Assembly: GCA_963851085.1 (NCBI GenBank)
Contig: CAWKNX010000012.1
Span: 57,039-121,038 of the forward strand
DNA length: 64,000 nt
Reading direction: 5' to 3'
DNA from: DATFVJ01 sp963851085
GTDB lineage: Bacteria; Actinomycetota; Actinomycetes; Streptosporangiales; Streptosporangiaceae
Shown: positions 17,493-26,469 of the stretch, piece after piece
Layout: the number at the start of each line of letters is the position of its first letter
Position numbering within the stretch: position 1 is the stretch's first letter
Position numbers and translations under genes: made by a program
The notes under the pieces: generated by a model
Told to the model about the DNA's origin: nothing
Seen by the model: the letters and a program-made list of their open reading frames with translations, nothing else
Database searches by the model: none

Positions 17493-18224
17493 ATGGCTGA
17501 CGCTTTACATACCATCGCTTCCCTGGTCCGGGTGGACGGCGCCGCGCGCATGCTGGCCGGGCCGCTTGCCGCGCTGCCCGAAGGGTGTTCGGGTGAGCAG
17601 GCACGGGTCGAGCCTGCCGTGGCGCAGGCGGTGCGGGCAGCCGCCCAGATCGTGCTGGCTTACCCGTTGCCGCTCGGGGATGCGCTCCCAGGTTTGCACC
17701 TAATCGCCGATCGGATGATCGGCCTGGAAGACCTGCGCACCGGGATCCGCAACGGCCTCGCTCGCCGCGACATCAGCACCTGGGGTGCTCTCGCATGTCG
17801 CTCGGGCGGGGATCTGCTGGACATCCCCAACTTCGGCCGGATGTCCGTCGAGGCCATCTGCGAGGCCGCGGTATGGCGCATGGCCGCGATCGCGGTGGAC
17901 AGCGCGGCCCGCTGGCCGCAACCGCCGGGTGCGCCGGCAGCGGCCCAGCCTGGCAACGGTACGAGCGACGCGGCGCCCGCTCCTGAGTGGATCGCCCTGC
18001 CGCTGCGCGCCCTGGCGGCCTGGGCCATCACGGAACATGAGGTGACGACCCTGGGCGGGCTGCTGCGGCTCACCCCCGATCTGGGTCCACTGCCGCCCGA
18101 GGTAGCGCGCGAATGGGAACGCGCCAGGGAACTCGATCTACGGGCCTTCGCGACCCGCACCGGCTCGGCCGCACCGCTCCCGGCGCGGCATCACGGCACG
18201 CCGCCACCAGGAACTGCCAGCTAG
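17493..18224 (+). CDS. RNA polymerase alpha-CTD-like domain protein
   Basis: A 243-residue protein of unknown role. Residues about 82-125 read GLARRDISTWGALACRSGG and LLDIPNFGRMSVEAICEA, which matches the helix-hairpin-helix fold of the RNA polymerase alpha-subunit C-terminal domain (compare EGI-TVGEL...LLxIxNFGxKSxxE). A second, weaker copy occupies about 168-215 (LRALAAWAITEHEVTTLGG). The N-terminal 70 residues are helical. It lacks the alpha N-terminal domain, so it is not RpoA. A DNA-binding or RNA-polymerase-associated role is inference. It converges on the HTH regulator gene across a 102-bp gap. Confidence 0.6.
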   Translation: MADALHTIASLVRVDGAARMLAGPLAALPEGCSGEQARVEPAVAQAVRAAAQIVLAYPLPLGDALPGLHLIADRMIGLEDLRTGIRNGLARRDISTWGALACRSGGDLLDIPNFGRMSVEAICEAAVWRMAAIAVDSAARWPQPPGAPAAAQPGNGTSDAAPAPEWIALPLRALAAWAITEHEVTTLGGLLRLTPDLGPLPPEVAREWERARELDLRAFATRTGSAAPLPARHHGTPPPGTAS

Positions 18225-18326
18225 GAATCGGCTCCGCGCGAACCCCGCCGGACCATGGCGCCTCTCCAGCCAGCACGGGAACAGGCAGCACATCCCGAAC
18301 GGCTGCGCTGGGTGGCACGCGGCGGC

Positions 18327-20030
18327 TCAGGCAGGACCGGCGGGGAGGTCGTGCAAGGCCGCGCCGATCGTCTCGCGGCCGAAGTCCTCGATTCGCTCGT
18401 CGGTATCCCTGGCCTGCGCCGAGCCCTGGTAGCGCGGGCGCGCAAGCTCTGCGCGCACCCTGACGAGCCGCCCGGTGACCGAGGTGATCCGCTGTGCGGG
18501 CGGAAGGGACAGCACCTGAGCCAAAGCCGCTACGGCGGCATCGAGCGCGCCGGAGCGAAGCCGGATCACCGCGAGATCGATGTTCGCGAGGGCCTTCCCG
18601 CCGAACCAGTGCTGCTCGCCCGGGCCCGGGCCAGCCTCGTACAGGTTCGCGGCGCGCTCCAGTTCTTCGGCTGTCTCATGTTCGGCACTGTCGATCTCGC
18701 CGAGAGCCGCACCAGCGAAGTAGTGATGTGTCGCCAGCGAGATGGCGAACTCACCGCCAATCTCCAGCAGTTCGTCGTCATACTCGCGTTCGCGGGCGTC
18801 ATGAGCGGCAGTGACCGCGCGCCGGGCGGTGCCCGTTTCACCAATCTTGGCCGCCGCCACCGCGTACTTCAGGTGCAGGTTGGCACCGTTCGGCCCCACA
18901 GACAGATACCGCAGCCCGCTGGCAGCGAGATCACGGCTCTGGCGATACCGGCCACTCCGATACGCCATAGCGGCAAGCTGCTGGCGTAGCTGCGCCAGCA
19001 GGGGGTGGTGATCGATCGACGTTGCGTACGCCCAGCCCGCCCGGATGAGCTCCTCACCCGCAGACGTGAACCCCAGACGATCGGCGGTGACTCCCATCAC
19101 CCCGTTCAGGCAACTAAGCATGAGGTACAACTCCGCCTGGTCACGGGGCCACAGCCGCCTGTCAAGCACGGCATGCATCCGGTCCCGCACCCGGCGAATC
19201 TCCATAAACAAGGGAAAGGGATCACGTGTATCGGACTCGACGGATAGTCGCACCACATCGGCGCGGAACTGTGCCAGGGTGGCCTCACCGATGTCACGCT
19301 GTTCTGCTAGCTCCGCGTGGTCGCTGCCGTCGTGCGCCGCCACCAGCACCTCTCGCTCGATCCAGAAACCGCCCGTATCGGGCTTCTTCCAAAGGTAAGC
19401 GACGGTGGGTAAGGGGGACAGCGCGGCAGCATCCGCACCACAGGTGACGTCGACGCCACCGCCGCGCCGGAGCTCGAGAACAGCGGCCTGGGTTTCGGCT
19501 TGGGTCTGTTCGTTTATGGCTGCGGGCAGGGCAGATGGCCGCGGGCGCGGCAGTTGCTCAGCATGCGCCACTGGCGCAGGCGTCGGCTGGTGCTGGCTGT
19601 ATTGGTCCAGGACGAGCAGGTCGGCGGCGGGCAGGTACTCACGGTCGGCGAAGTCGATCAGCTCCACCACAGTGCACCCGTAGACGGCGGCGAGCAGGGC
19701 GAGCAGGTAGGGGGTGGGCTTGCGGCCGGCCGGTTTGCGGCCGGCTTCCTTGGGCGCGGGCCCGGGCCAGGCCTCGTGTTCACATAAATGGGAGCCGGTC
19801 ATGGCGGAGATGCCGCCGGGGTCCAGGCCGGTTTTGCCGGTGTGGTCGTTGATCTGCGCGGCGGCCTCCTTCAGGCTCCAGCCGTAGGCCTCGCGCCAGG
19901 CGGTGCGGGGGCGCAGCCGGTAGCGGCGGGCGAATTCGGCGGCGATCTGGCCGTAGCCAAGGCCCATGGCGCGCATCTTCTCCCGTACGGCGCGTTTTTC
20001 TGCCCGCAGGGTGGGGGTGTCGCTGGACAT
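18327..20030 (-). CDS. Large HTH regulator with helical-repeat C-terminus
   Basis: About 567 residues. The N-terminal part has KRAVREKMRAMG, then IAAEFARRYRLRPRTAWREA, an actinobacterial HTH-like region, followed by YLLALLAAVYGCTVVELID, as in XRE-domain ends. The C-terminal 350 residues are alpha-helical repeats of TPR type (LNGVMGVTADRLGF onward). The start at 20030 is chosen because GGAAGGCAGGAG lies directly before the ATG; ATG 20123 and 20180 extend the frame without a good ribosome site. Such regulators in actinomycetes often control development or secondary metabolism. Its ligand or partner is unknown. Confidence 0.75.
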   Translation of the reverse strand: MSSDTPTLRAEKRAVREKMRAMGLGYGQIAAEFARRYRLRPRTAWREAYGWSLKEAAAQINDHTGKTGLDPGGISAMTGSHLCEHEAWPGPAPKEAGRKPAGRKPTPYLLALLAAVYGCTVVELIDFADREYLPAADLLVLDQYSQHQPTPAPVAHAEQLPRPRPSALPAAINEQTQAETQAAVLELRRGGGVDVTCGADAAALSPLPTVAYLWKKPDTGGFWIEREVLVAAHDGSDHAELAEQRDIGEATLAQFRADVVRLSVESDTRDPFPLFMEIRRVRDRMHAVLDRRLWPRDQAELYLMLSCLNGVMGVTADRLGFTSAGEELIRAGWAYATSIDHHPLLAQLRQQLAAMAYRSGRYRQSRDLAASGLRYLSVGPNGANLHLKYAVAAAKIGETGTARRAVTAAHDAREREYDDELLEIGGEFAISLATHHYFAGAALGEIDSAEHETAEELERAANLYEAGPGPGEQHWFGGKALANIDLAVIRLRSGALDAAVAALAQVLSLPPAQRITSVTGRLVRVRAELARPRYQGSAQARDTDERIEDFGRETIGAALHDLPAGPA

Positions 20031-20384
20031 CGCTCCTGCCTTCCCGCTGCCCACCGCCGGCCGCGCCGGCGTATCACCTGAGACGGGTGCCTCACCAGCA
20101 ACGGTAACCGCCTCACTGTCCATGGCGGCGCCAGATTTCCGCAGGTGAGAACCGTGCCGCCATCGGTGGGAACAGCTCACCCCGGTCGCCTCCGGCCGCG
20201 CTGGTCAGCAGCCGTCCGGTAGCGGGAACGATTCCTTCCCGCCGCAGGATGTGACGCAGTGATTACCTCACGCAACACGTGGGAAACGCCGCGTCCCCAC
20301 TACGCCGAACACGCCAGGGAGAATCCATGACCGCACCAGCGCCCAGCGCCGCAGGCCTGCCCGTGCTGCCGGTACCGGCGGGGC
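20031..20384. other. Region between the HTH regulator and the CHAT fragment
   Basis: Divergent space with no supported gene. A short plus frame starts at ATG 20327 after AGGGAGAATCC, a good ribosome site, and reads MTAPAPSAAGLPVLPVPAG, but it then loses coding character at the CHAT junction. It may be the start of a replaced gene. Confidence 0.35.
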
Positions 20385-20450
20385 CCAACTATGTCCCAGA
20401 GCATTCAGCGCCGGGTCGGCAGCTACATCCCAGAGCCACTCCAGGAGCGC
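20385..20450 (-). pseudogene. Inverted scrap of a CHAT protein
   Basis: The minus strand reads ALLEWLWDVAADPALNALGH, the segment that normally comes just before the catalytic core in actinobacterial CHAT-domain proteins. Here it points away from, and abuts, the catalytic core on the plus strand (next entry), so an inversion split one gene. The segment is short, hence moderate confidence. Confidence 0.45.
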
Positions 20451-20901
20451 CATCGCCCACTTCGCCTGCCACGGCACGACCGACCCGGCGGACCCGGCGG
20501 ACCCGTCGCGCAGCGGCCTGCTGCTCGGCGACGATCACCGGACCGGGCCGCTCACCGTCGCCGCGCTCGCACCGGTCCGCCTGGACGCCGCGGAACTCGC
20601 CTATCTATCCGCCTGCAGCACCGCCCTGAACGAGGCGGCCGCGCTCGCCGACGAGTCCATCCTCGTCGCGTCCGCGTTCCAGCTCGCGGGTTTCCCCCAC
20701 GTCGTCGGCACGCTGTGGGAGATCGATGACGATGCCGCCATCGCCATTGCCGAGAAGTTCTACTCTCGACTGCGCACCGAGACCGGCGCGCTTGACCCCA
20801 GTCAGGACGCTGCGGCGCTACACTGGATGGCACGTCAGCTGCGCGACGACGAGCCGCTGGCCCCATTCCTCTGGGCCGCGCACCTGCACGCCGGTGCCTG
20901 A
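20437..20901 (+). pseudogene. CHAT-domain protease, C-terminal catalytic fragment
   Basis: The frame ending at TGA 20901 reads AIAHFACHGTTDPADPADPS, then LAYLSACSTALNEAAALADE, and FPHVVGTLWEIDDDAA. The His of HFACHG and Cys of SACST are the catalytic dyad of CHAT (caspase-like) peptidases, and both are present. There is no start codon in frame and the N-terminal partner-binding region is lost, so it is almost certainly not expressed as such. It lies 0.8 kb beyond the protease/TPR operon, but on the opposite strand. Confidence 0.7.
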
Positions 20902-21076
20902 AGGCTAAGCCGCGCCCGCGGCTAACTGGGGCCGCAAACGTCGGTGCGCTTGGTCACAGGAATCACGCTCTGGCTCTGCGACCGGCCAGGACCGCCCTCC
21001 TCACGGCGCGTCCGGCAACGCCGCCCTGGCCCAGGCCGATGCGTATCGCGCCGCAGCCCGGTCCTCACAGCTGAGA

Positions 21077-21475
21077 ATGGAGATTCTCCTTGACTGGAGG
21101 CAGACCGTGGACGAGGCAGTGCGCGGCTACATCGACGCCATCCCCGCCGGACATCGCCCCCTGTTCGACCGGATTCACCGGCTGATCCTGGCCGTTTACC
21201 CCGACGCAGCTGTCGTGCTCTCCTACAGGATGCCCGCCTACAAGGTCGGCAGCTGCCGCCTCTACGTTGGCGCATGGAAGCACGGCGTGTCGATCTACGG
21301 GTGGCAGCAGGGCCGCGATGCCGGCTTCACCGCCCGCCACCCCGAGCTCCAGACGAGCACGGGGACCATCCAGCTGCGGCCCGAAGATGCAGCCGGCATC
21401 CCCGACGAGGAGCTCCGCGACCTTGTGCGCTCAGCCCTCGACCCCCGGCCAGGCGCAGACAGAACAACGCCCTGA
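21077..21475 (+). CDS. DUF1801-domain protein
   Basis: A 132-residue protein. VRGYIDAIPAGHRPLFDRIH, then VLSYRMPAYKVGSCRLYVGA and WKHGVSIYGW are typical of the DUF1801 (YdhG-like) fold, which is related to frataxin-like small domains; the cellular role is unsettled. The ATG at 21077 has weak ribosome-site evidence; a GTG at 21107 (VDEAVRGY) would give the more usual family N-terminus. It is not in an operon. Confidence 0.75.
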   Translation: MEILLDWRQTVDEAVRGYIDAIPAGHRPLFDRIHRLILAVYPDAAVVLSYRMPAYKVGSCRLYVGAWKHGVSIYGWQQGRDAGFTARHPELQTSTGTIQLRPEDAAGIPDEELRDLVRSALDPRPGADRTTP

Positions 21476-21731
21476 TCAATCGCAGGAGCTACACCGTCGA
21501 CCGCACCACCGTGATCACGTATCGTGACGAATCGGCGGGCGCTCGGGAATCGATGCTCACACAGATCTAAACAGTCGCCGATTCGGTTGCTGGGCGACCA
21601 CTCAACGATCTAGCCCCCTAACGGCCTCCAGATCACCAGTTCTGGGCGTCCTGAGTCGGCGATGCGGCGCACATATGTGCTGGCGAGTGCCCGCATCACG
21701 GCCGAGCCACTGGCCTCGCCGCCCCTGGCGG

Positions 21732-22499
21732 CTACAGGAGGTCGAGCAGGTCGTCGGTCGTGAACGCCACAGGTTTGATCGCGGGCACGTCGGCCCCTGC
21801 CGACGCCTCGAAACCAAATGCGTCCACCACCTGAGCCTGGTCCCTGCTGAGCTTGAGGATCCTGGCCCACACGACGAGCGCCGTGGCTCCGGACGACATC
21901 TTCCAGGTGGCCTTGCGCTCCGCTCCGAACGTCACTCCCCCGGACATGCCGGCGAGCGTGATGCCGGCCGGTCCAAGCAGAGCGGAGTCGGCGAGGATCT
22001 CGACCTGATTGTCGTCGTCCTCAGACACTAGGACCGTGCCGCCGGCCGCCCGCCGCACCGACCAGATGACCACCCGGTCTGCCCTCAGCGCCTTGCCGTA
22101 CCAGAGCTGCATCAACTGTTCGGCGAACGCGTCGGCGTCCTTCACGGAGCGCTCGATGCCGTTCTGGTAGGACGCGACCACCGCCCGAGCCTTGGTGAAC
22201 GAAAGCACGGTCTTCAGTAGCTCCCCGCCTGCGGGATTGGGGAGCGTGATCGATGGGCCCAGGCTCACCTTGCCGCTGGACGCGAACTCGAACGCATTCG
22301 CGGGGGTCTCGGCGACGTGGAGCACGACACCCCGATCGGCCACGTTGCCGCGGCTCACCAGGCGACCGTCCTCGAACGAGCAGAAGTCGCCGACGTCCAA
22401 GGCGACGTCCGGGCTGAACACCGGCACGATGCTCGGGTCAAGCGACGTTCGCAGCTCGTTGAGGTAGATGCGCGCGATCGGTCTCGAGAACAGCGCCAT
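21732..22499 (-). CDS. 255-residue protein of unknown fold, putative effector of the protease/TPR operon
   Basis: Last gene of the four-gene operon, 38 bp after the TPR gene, with GGGAG before its ATG. No family is recognised. The sequence has no signal peptide or clear transmembrane helix. It looks mostly beta-stranded: DVGDFCSFEDG, GVVLHVAETP, RVVIWSVRRAAGGTVLVSED. It contains one Cys (about residue 40). After the last strand a flexible Ala/Gly linker leads to a short acidic C-terminal helix (FTTDDLLDLL). A beta-rich body with a short C-terminal tail next to a protease recalls bacterial gasdermins, which are freed by cleavage of such a tail. I cannot show homology, so this is a hypothesis. 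Confidence 0.7.
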   Translation of the reverse strand: MALFSRPIARIYLNELRTSLDPSIVPVFSPDVALDVGDFCSFEDGRLVSRGNVADRGVVLHVAETPANAFEFASSGKVSLGPSITLPNPAGGELLKTVLSFTKARAVVASYQNGIERSVKDADAFAEQLMQLWYGKALRADRVVIWSVRRAAGGTVLVSEDDDNQVEILADSALLGPAGITLAGMSGGVTFGAERKATWKMSSGATALVVWARILKLSRDQAQVVDAFGFEASAGADVPAIKPVAFTTDDLLDLL

Positions 22500-22537
22500 G
22501 GAGGGTCTCCCTTCCCGTGGTTTGCGATGGAGGCCGG

Positions 22538-25060
22538 TTAGGTCGGCGTCAGGGAGGCCGACGCTGACAACCGACGGTGTAGCTGAGTGAAGTCCACGTC
22601 TTTGTCGGCGTATCTCGTGTCGCCTTCTAGGAGACTCAGCACATAGTGCGCCTCGGTCACGAGGCCCTTGGCAGCGGCCCGGTCCGGAATTTCGGCCAGG
22701 TCGGCCAGAGCGCGATTGAGCGTGCGTTCCTCATGATCGGGCACGTCGGCGATAAGCAGCCCGATACCGAGCCGCAACCGCTCGTTTAGCAGGGGGTCCT
22801 TCGCGGCGCCTATGGCCGCGCGGTATCGCGCGATCGCGCCGTCGAGCTCACCGAGCCGGAGCTGGCACCATGCGCGCATTGCGACATCCTTCGGCACGAT
22901 TTCCTCGTCTCGCTCCGATGCCAACCGTTGATAGATCCCAGTGGCCTCCTCGTCCGCGCCGTGATGCAGCACCGACAACGCGTCCGCAAGCTCGATCCGT
23001 GCCCACTGCGACACGTTGTCGTTGACGGCAGCGAAAGCCCTGCGCATTGTGTCTACCGCCCGCTTCGGTCTGCCCAATCTGCTGTATGCCACAGCAAGTG
23101 GGCCATACCAACTAGCCTCATCGCGCCCTCCCTGCAGCGCCGCCTTGAGGATCCGCACCGCATCCTCGTAGCGCGCAGCGTCGATCAGCAGCTGGGAACG
23201 AGCCATGACGGCCCAGACCGCCCAGTTGTCCTGAATCGCCTCGTCGGAGAAGTGCTCCTCCAGCAGTTGCTGCGCGTCGGTCACCCGTCCGAGCTCGTCC
23301 AACGCGACAATGCGGAATGACTGCCCGAAGAGGTAGTCCGGGGACTCTTCCAGCGCCGTCGCCAGCAAGTCCAGCGCCTCCTGAGACCGGCTGAGCGCAA
23401 CCAGGGTTGCCGCCTTCGTGCCCATCACCCAGGCGTCGCCGGTCTCGGTTGCGAGCACTTCGTCGGCCTGCGCCAGCGACTCAAACCACTTCTCGGTCAA
23501 TCTCAGCAGTTCCGCCCGCAGGCGCATCCCCCTTGGCGAGAGCAGCCCGGCGAGCCGGACTGGAGTCAACGCGTCGAGGGCCTCCGAGTAGCGGTCCTGG
23601 CCGTACAGGCGTTCTGCGGTGCTCTCCAGCGCGTCCGCGAACCGCTGCGCGCTGCCGCCTGCCTCGTGCGCGCTGGCCAAACAGCGCGCGTACCACGATA
23701 TCGCCTCTGGCTCACGGTTCAGCTCGAGCAGAAGGTCGCCGCGCAGCTCCCAGGTAGCTTCAGCGGCTCCCTCCGGAACCCCCTCCAACGTCTCCAACGC
23801 CTCGACCGAACGCCCGCTGGACCGCAACACGCGGGCCCGCTCCAGCCGAATGTCCGCACGCTCGGGATGCGATTCCAGAGCTGCGTCCAGATGCGCGAGG
23901 GCCGCCTCCAGATCGCCTTTGTCGGACAACACGCTGGCCAGGGCGACGCGTGCATCCGGATCGTCCGGGCCTGCATGCACCGCGCGGCCCAGCGTCTCCG
24001 TGGCGCTGGTCAAATCACCGCTGGCGTGCTGCAATTTCCCGCGAACCGTGAGCAGCAGAGGGCTATCTGGATGCTCGAGCAGCAGGCCGTCCACCTGTTT
24101 TTGCGCCTCGTCGTGTCGTCCGGTGGCGGTGAGCGCCTCGACCAGCGCGAGCCGCACGTCGATCTGCTCTGGGTGCAGCCGCGCTGCGTCCAATGCGGTA
24201 GTCGCCGCGGTATCCGTCTTCCCGAGGGCCAGCAGCAACCTCACACGGAGTGCGAGCACAGCGGGCACGAGCGAGATCGGCGCGGGCAGCCGGTCGAGCT
24301 GAGCTAGCGCCCGTTCGTTACGGCCCAGCTGGGCGAGCGTGATGACCTCGGCCCAGCCCGTCTCGCCGTCCGACGGGTCCCGGCGGAGGATCTCTTCGAT
24401 CTCCTGTAGGCCCTTCTCGCGCTGCCCGAGCTCGACCAGCGCGGATGCGTGCACGCGGCGAAGTGCCAGATCGTCGGGCGAGTGGACCAACTCCTCCTCG
24501 CTCGCCGCGAGCGTCACGGTGAGGAGCTGGCGAGCGAACGGGGAGAGCTCTGTTATTGCGACACCCGTGCCGGCAGTTGCCGTACGCCAGGACGGGATCG
24601 ATTGGGCGGTCGGCAACAGCGTGTCCAGCAGCCTCCTCGCCTGGTGGGCGTGTCCAGTGCGCAGCAGGTATCGGAGGGCTGCCGCGGCGGTATCCGGCTC
24701 AGGACGATTGGGTTGCTCGGTCCGCAGGCCCGCCAGCGTCGCGGCGATTGCCTTTGGGTTCTCATCAACGACCAACAGCGCCGTAACAAGTTCCAGTAGC
24801 ACGTCAGGGTCGGCCGGGGAAAACTCTTGGACTCGCTGTGCTGCCATGTCAACCTGCGCGTAGCTGTGGGGCGCGTCACCCGTCGCAGCCGCCGTTGCCG
24901 CGAGCAGATCCACCCGTGCCGCAAGCAGACCGACCCGGTGATGCAGTGCGTCCGCCAGGTTCATCGCGTCGTTGGCGCACTCGAAGACCGCGTTACGCAG
25001 CAGCCTCAGGGCGACCTCGACAGGAATCTCGGGTGGCGCGGCGGCCTCGGCGGCGGTCAT
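22538..25060 (-). CDS. Large TPR-repeat protein
   Basis: 840 residues from ATG 25060, which overlaps the stop of the preceding gene as ATGA. Nearly the whole protein is tetratricopeptide repeats: for example LVELGQREKGLQEIEEILRR, VLSDKGDLEAALAHLDAALE and AVAYSRLGRPKRAVDTMRRA, at least fifteen helical pairs. There is no signal peptide or catalytic domain. The N-terminal 80 residues form helices outside the repeats (LRLLRNAVFECANDAMNLA). Such a solenoid usually serves as a scaffold or sensor. Coupling to the two metalloprotease-like genes suggests that it binds them, or regulates cleavage of the 255-residue protein (inference). Confidence 0.85.
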   Translation of the reverse strand: MTAAEAAAPPEIPVEVALRLLRNAVFECANDAMNLADALHHRVGLLAARVDLLAATAAATGDAPHSYAQVDMAAQRVQEFSPADPDVLLELVTALLVVDENPKAIAATLAGLRTEQPNRPEPDTAAAALRYLLRTGHAHQARRLLDTLLPTAQSIPSWRTATAGTGVAITELSPFARQLLTVTLAASEEELVHSPDDLALRRVHASALVELGQREKGLQEIEEILRRDPSDGETGWAEVITLAQLGRNERALAQLDRLPAPISLVPAVLALRVRLLLALGKTDTAATTALDAARLHPEQIDVRLALVEALTATGRHDEAQKQVDGLLLEHPDSPLLLTVRGKLQHASGDLTSATETLGRAVHAGPDDPDARVALASVLSDKGDLEAALAHLDAALESHPERADIRLERARVLRSSGRSVEALETLEGVPEGAAEATWELRGDLLLELNREPEAISWYARCLASAHEAGGSAQRFADALESTAERLYGQDRYSEALDALTPVRLAGLLSPRGMRLRAELLRLTEKWFESLAQADEVLATETGDAWVMGTKAATLVALSRSQEALDLLATALEESPDYLFGQSFRIVALDELGRVTDAQQLLEEHFSDEAIQDNWAVWAVMARSQLLIDAARYEDAVRILKAALQGGRDEASWYGPLAVAYSRLGRPKRAVDTMRRAFAAVNDNVSQWARIELADALSVLHHGADEEATGIYQRLASERDEEIVPKDVAMRAWCQLRLGELDGAIARYRAAIGAAKDPLLNERLRLGIGLLIADVPDHEERTLNRALADLAEIPDRAAAKGLVTEAHYVLSLLEGDTRYADKDVDFTQLHRRLSASASLTPT

Positions 25061-26469
25061 GGGTTGCGCCTCCTCCCTGGGCGGAGACGCGGTCGAGACG
25101 AGGCACCTTCCGCTACGTCTTGCACCACTTGGAGCATCCTCTCGATCGTCCCGGTCGCGATGGTATCCAGCCTGTCTTCGGGGGCATCCGCTGCCGGAGT
25201 CGGGCCCACTCGCGCCAGCCATGCGGCGTCGAGCAGGAAGGCCAAGGCGAGGGGCCGGTTCTCGCCGTTGTCGCTGATCCCTCCCAGCTCGATCTCCCCA
25301 GCGCGGCCGTCACGCAGCAGTTCCGCCCAGCCGTTGATCGTCGCCCAGCGCTCCGCCCAGGCCGGACGCCTGGGCGCGCCACCGGGTCCGCGGCCGAGCA
25401 CCGCCTCCCAGGCACGGTCCGCCGTGTTCTTGACGGCCGGGTCCTTCATCGCGGAGTCGAAAGCATCTGCGTCGCCGCCGGCGGCGACGATCGCATCCCG
25501 CCATTCCGTCCGCAGCCGTTCGGTCAGCATCTCCAGCGGCGGTGTCCCGGCGACCTTCGCGATCTGAGCCAGAGTGACCACTATCGTGGCGGACCGGACG
25601 GCGGCCTCCGCCCCGGGCGAGATAACGGCCGCCGGATCCAGTCGCAGCAGGAGTGCCGCACAGGCGTAAGCCGGGCCTGTCACTATCGTCGCAAGCGCGT
25701 CCGCGAGCAGCGCGGCCTCGTACCCCGACCTCGGCCCCGTGGGAGCGAGGCCGGGAACGCGCGCGACGAAAACATGCCCGAACTCGTTCTGCGCAAAGGG
25801 CAACGCCCACAGCGTCCACTCCGGAAAGCCGATCCGCAGCATGAACGCCTGACTCTTTCTGTTCAGCTCCGTCCGGGACGGGACGGCGAGGGAATTCCAC
25901 TCCCAGCCCTCGATGCGACCCCATAGCCGGGGCAGTTGGTCCGCAATCAGGAAGATGTCACCCAGTTGACTGTCGCCATCGCGGAACCCAGCACTCCGCA
26001 AGGCAATACCGCGCAGCACGTCGACATACTCGGAGAAGAGGTTCTCGATTTCGTCACGACTCTTCAAGTAATTACTCTCGGTAAGAGAGTTCTCGGTCTC
26101 CTCCGCACGCTTAGCGAGAAAATCCTGTACGTCGTGGCGCAGTTCGACGAACTGTAGCCGTTCTAGCCTCAGTTTCGTCGCCGCCTTCCGGTTCTTGTCT
26201 AGATCGTCGTAGATCGCGTCCAGCCGGTCCGTTAGGCTTCTTATCCCGGCGAACAACTCTGGATCGTCCTGCCGGAACGCCCTCGCCCTGCCTACCAGGT
26301 CGTTGCATTGGTCGAGCAGGTTGTCTAGTTCCTGCTGCAGCGTGTCGGGCAGGGCTAGGAAATCACGCAGCCCGGCACCCCCGGTGGAGAGTGTCGCGGG
26401 GAGGTTGCGAATCCTCCGAAGGTTACGCTTGGTCACCGCAACCCGCGTCTTCAGTACGAGATCACCCAT
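25057..26469 (-). CDS. Pseudoprotease-like paralogue with NEFGH in place of HExxH
   Basis: 470 residues. The N-terminal half (about 30-160) is coiled-coil-like helices (LQQELDNLLDQCNDLVGRAR). The core reads WTLWALPFAQNEFGHVFVAR (N228-H232), then LLADALATIVTGPAYACAAL. This aligns with the upstream gene, where the same places read LPVAVHEYGHFVAAN and ELFADAFAAAAAGPAYSHY. The first zinc-ligand His is Asn here and the E-x-x-A-D helix has lost its acidic ligand, so it is probably catalytically dead. The start overlaps the upstream stop by 8 bp (ATGGGTGA), implying fixed stoichiometry. Confidence 0.75.
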   Translation of the reverse strand: MGDLVLKTRVAVTKRNLRRIRNLPATLSTGGAGLRDFLALPDTLQQELDNLLDQCNDLVGRARAFRQDDPELFAGIRSLTDRLDAIYDDLDKNRKAATKLRLERLQFVELRHDVQDFLAKRAEETENSLTESNYLKSRDEIENLFSEYVDVLRGIALRSAGFRDGDSQLGDIFLIADQLPRLWGRIEGWEWNSLAVPSRTELNRKSQAFMLRIGFPEWTLWALPFAQNEFGHVFVARVPGLAPTGPRSGYEAALLADALATIVTGPAYACAALLLRLDPAAVISPGAEAAVRSATIVVTLAQIAKVAGTPPLEMLTERLRTEWRDAIVAAGGDADAFDSAMKDPAVKNTADRAWEAVLGRGPGGAPRRPAWAERWATINGWAELLRDGRAGEIELGGISDNGENRPLALAFLLDAAWLARVGPTPAADAPEDRLDTIATGTIERMLQVVQDVAEGASSRPRLRPGRRRNP

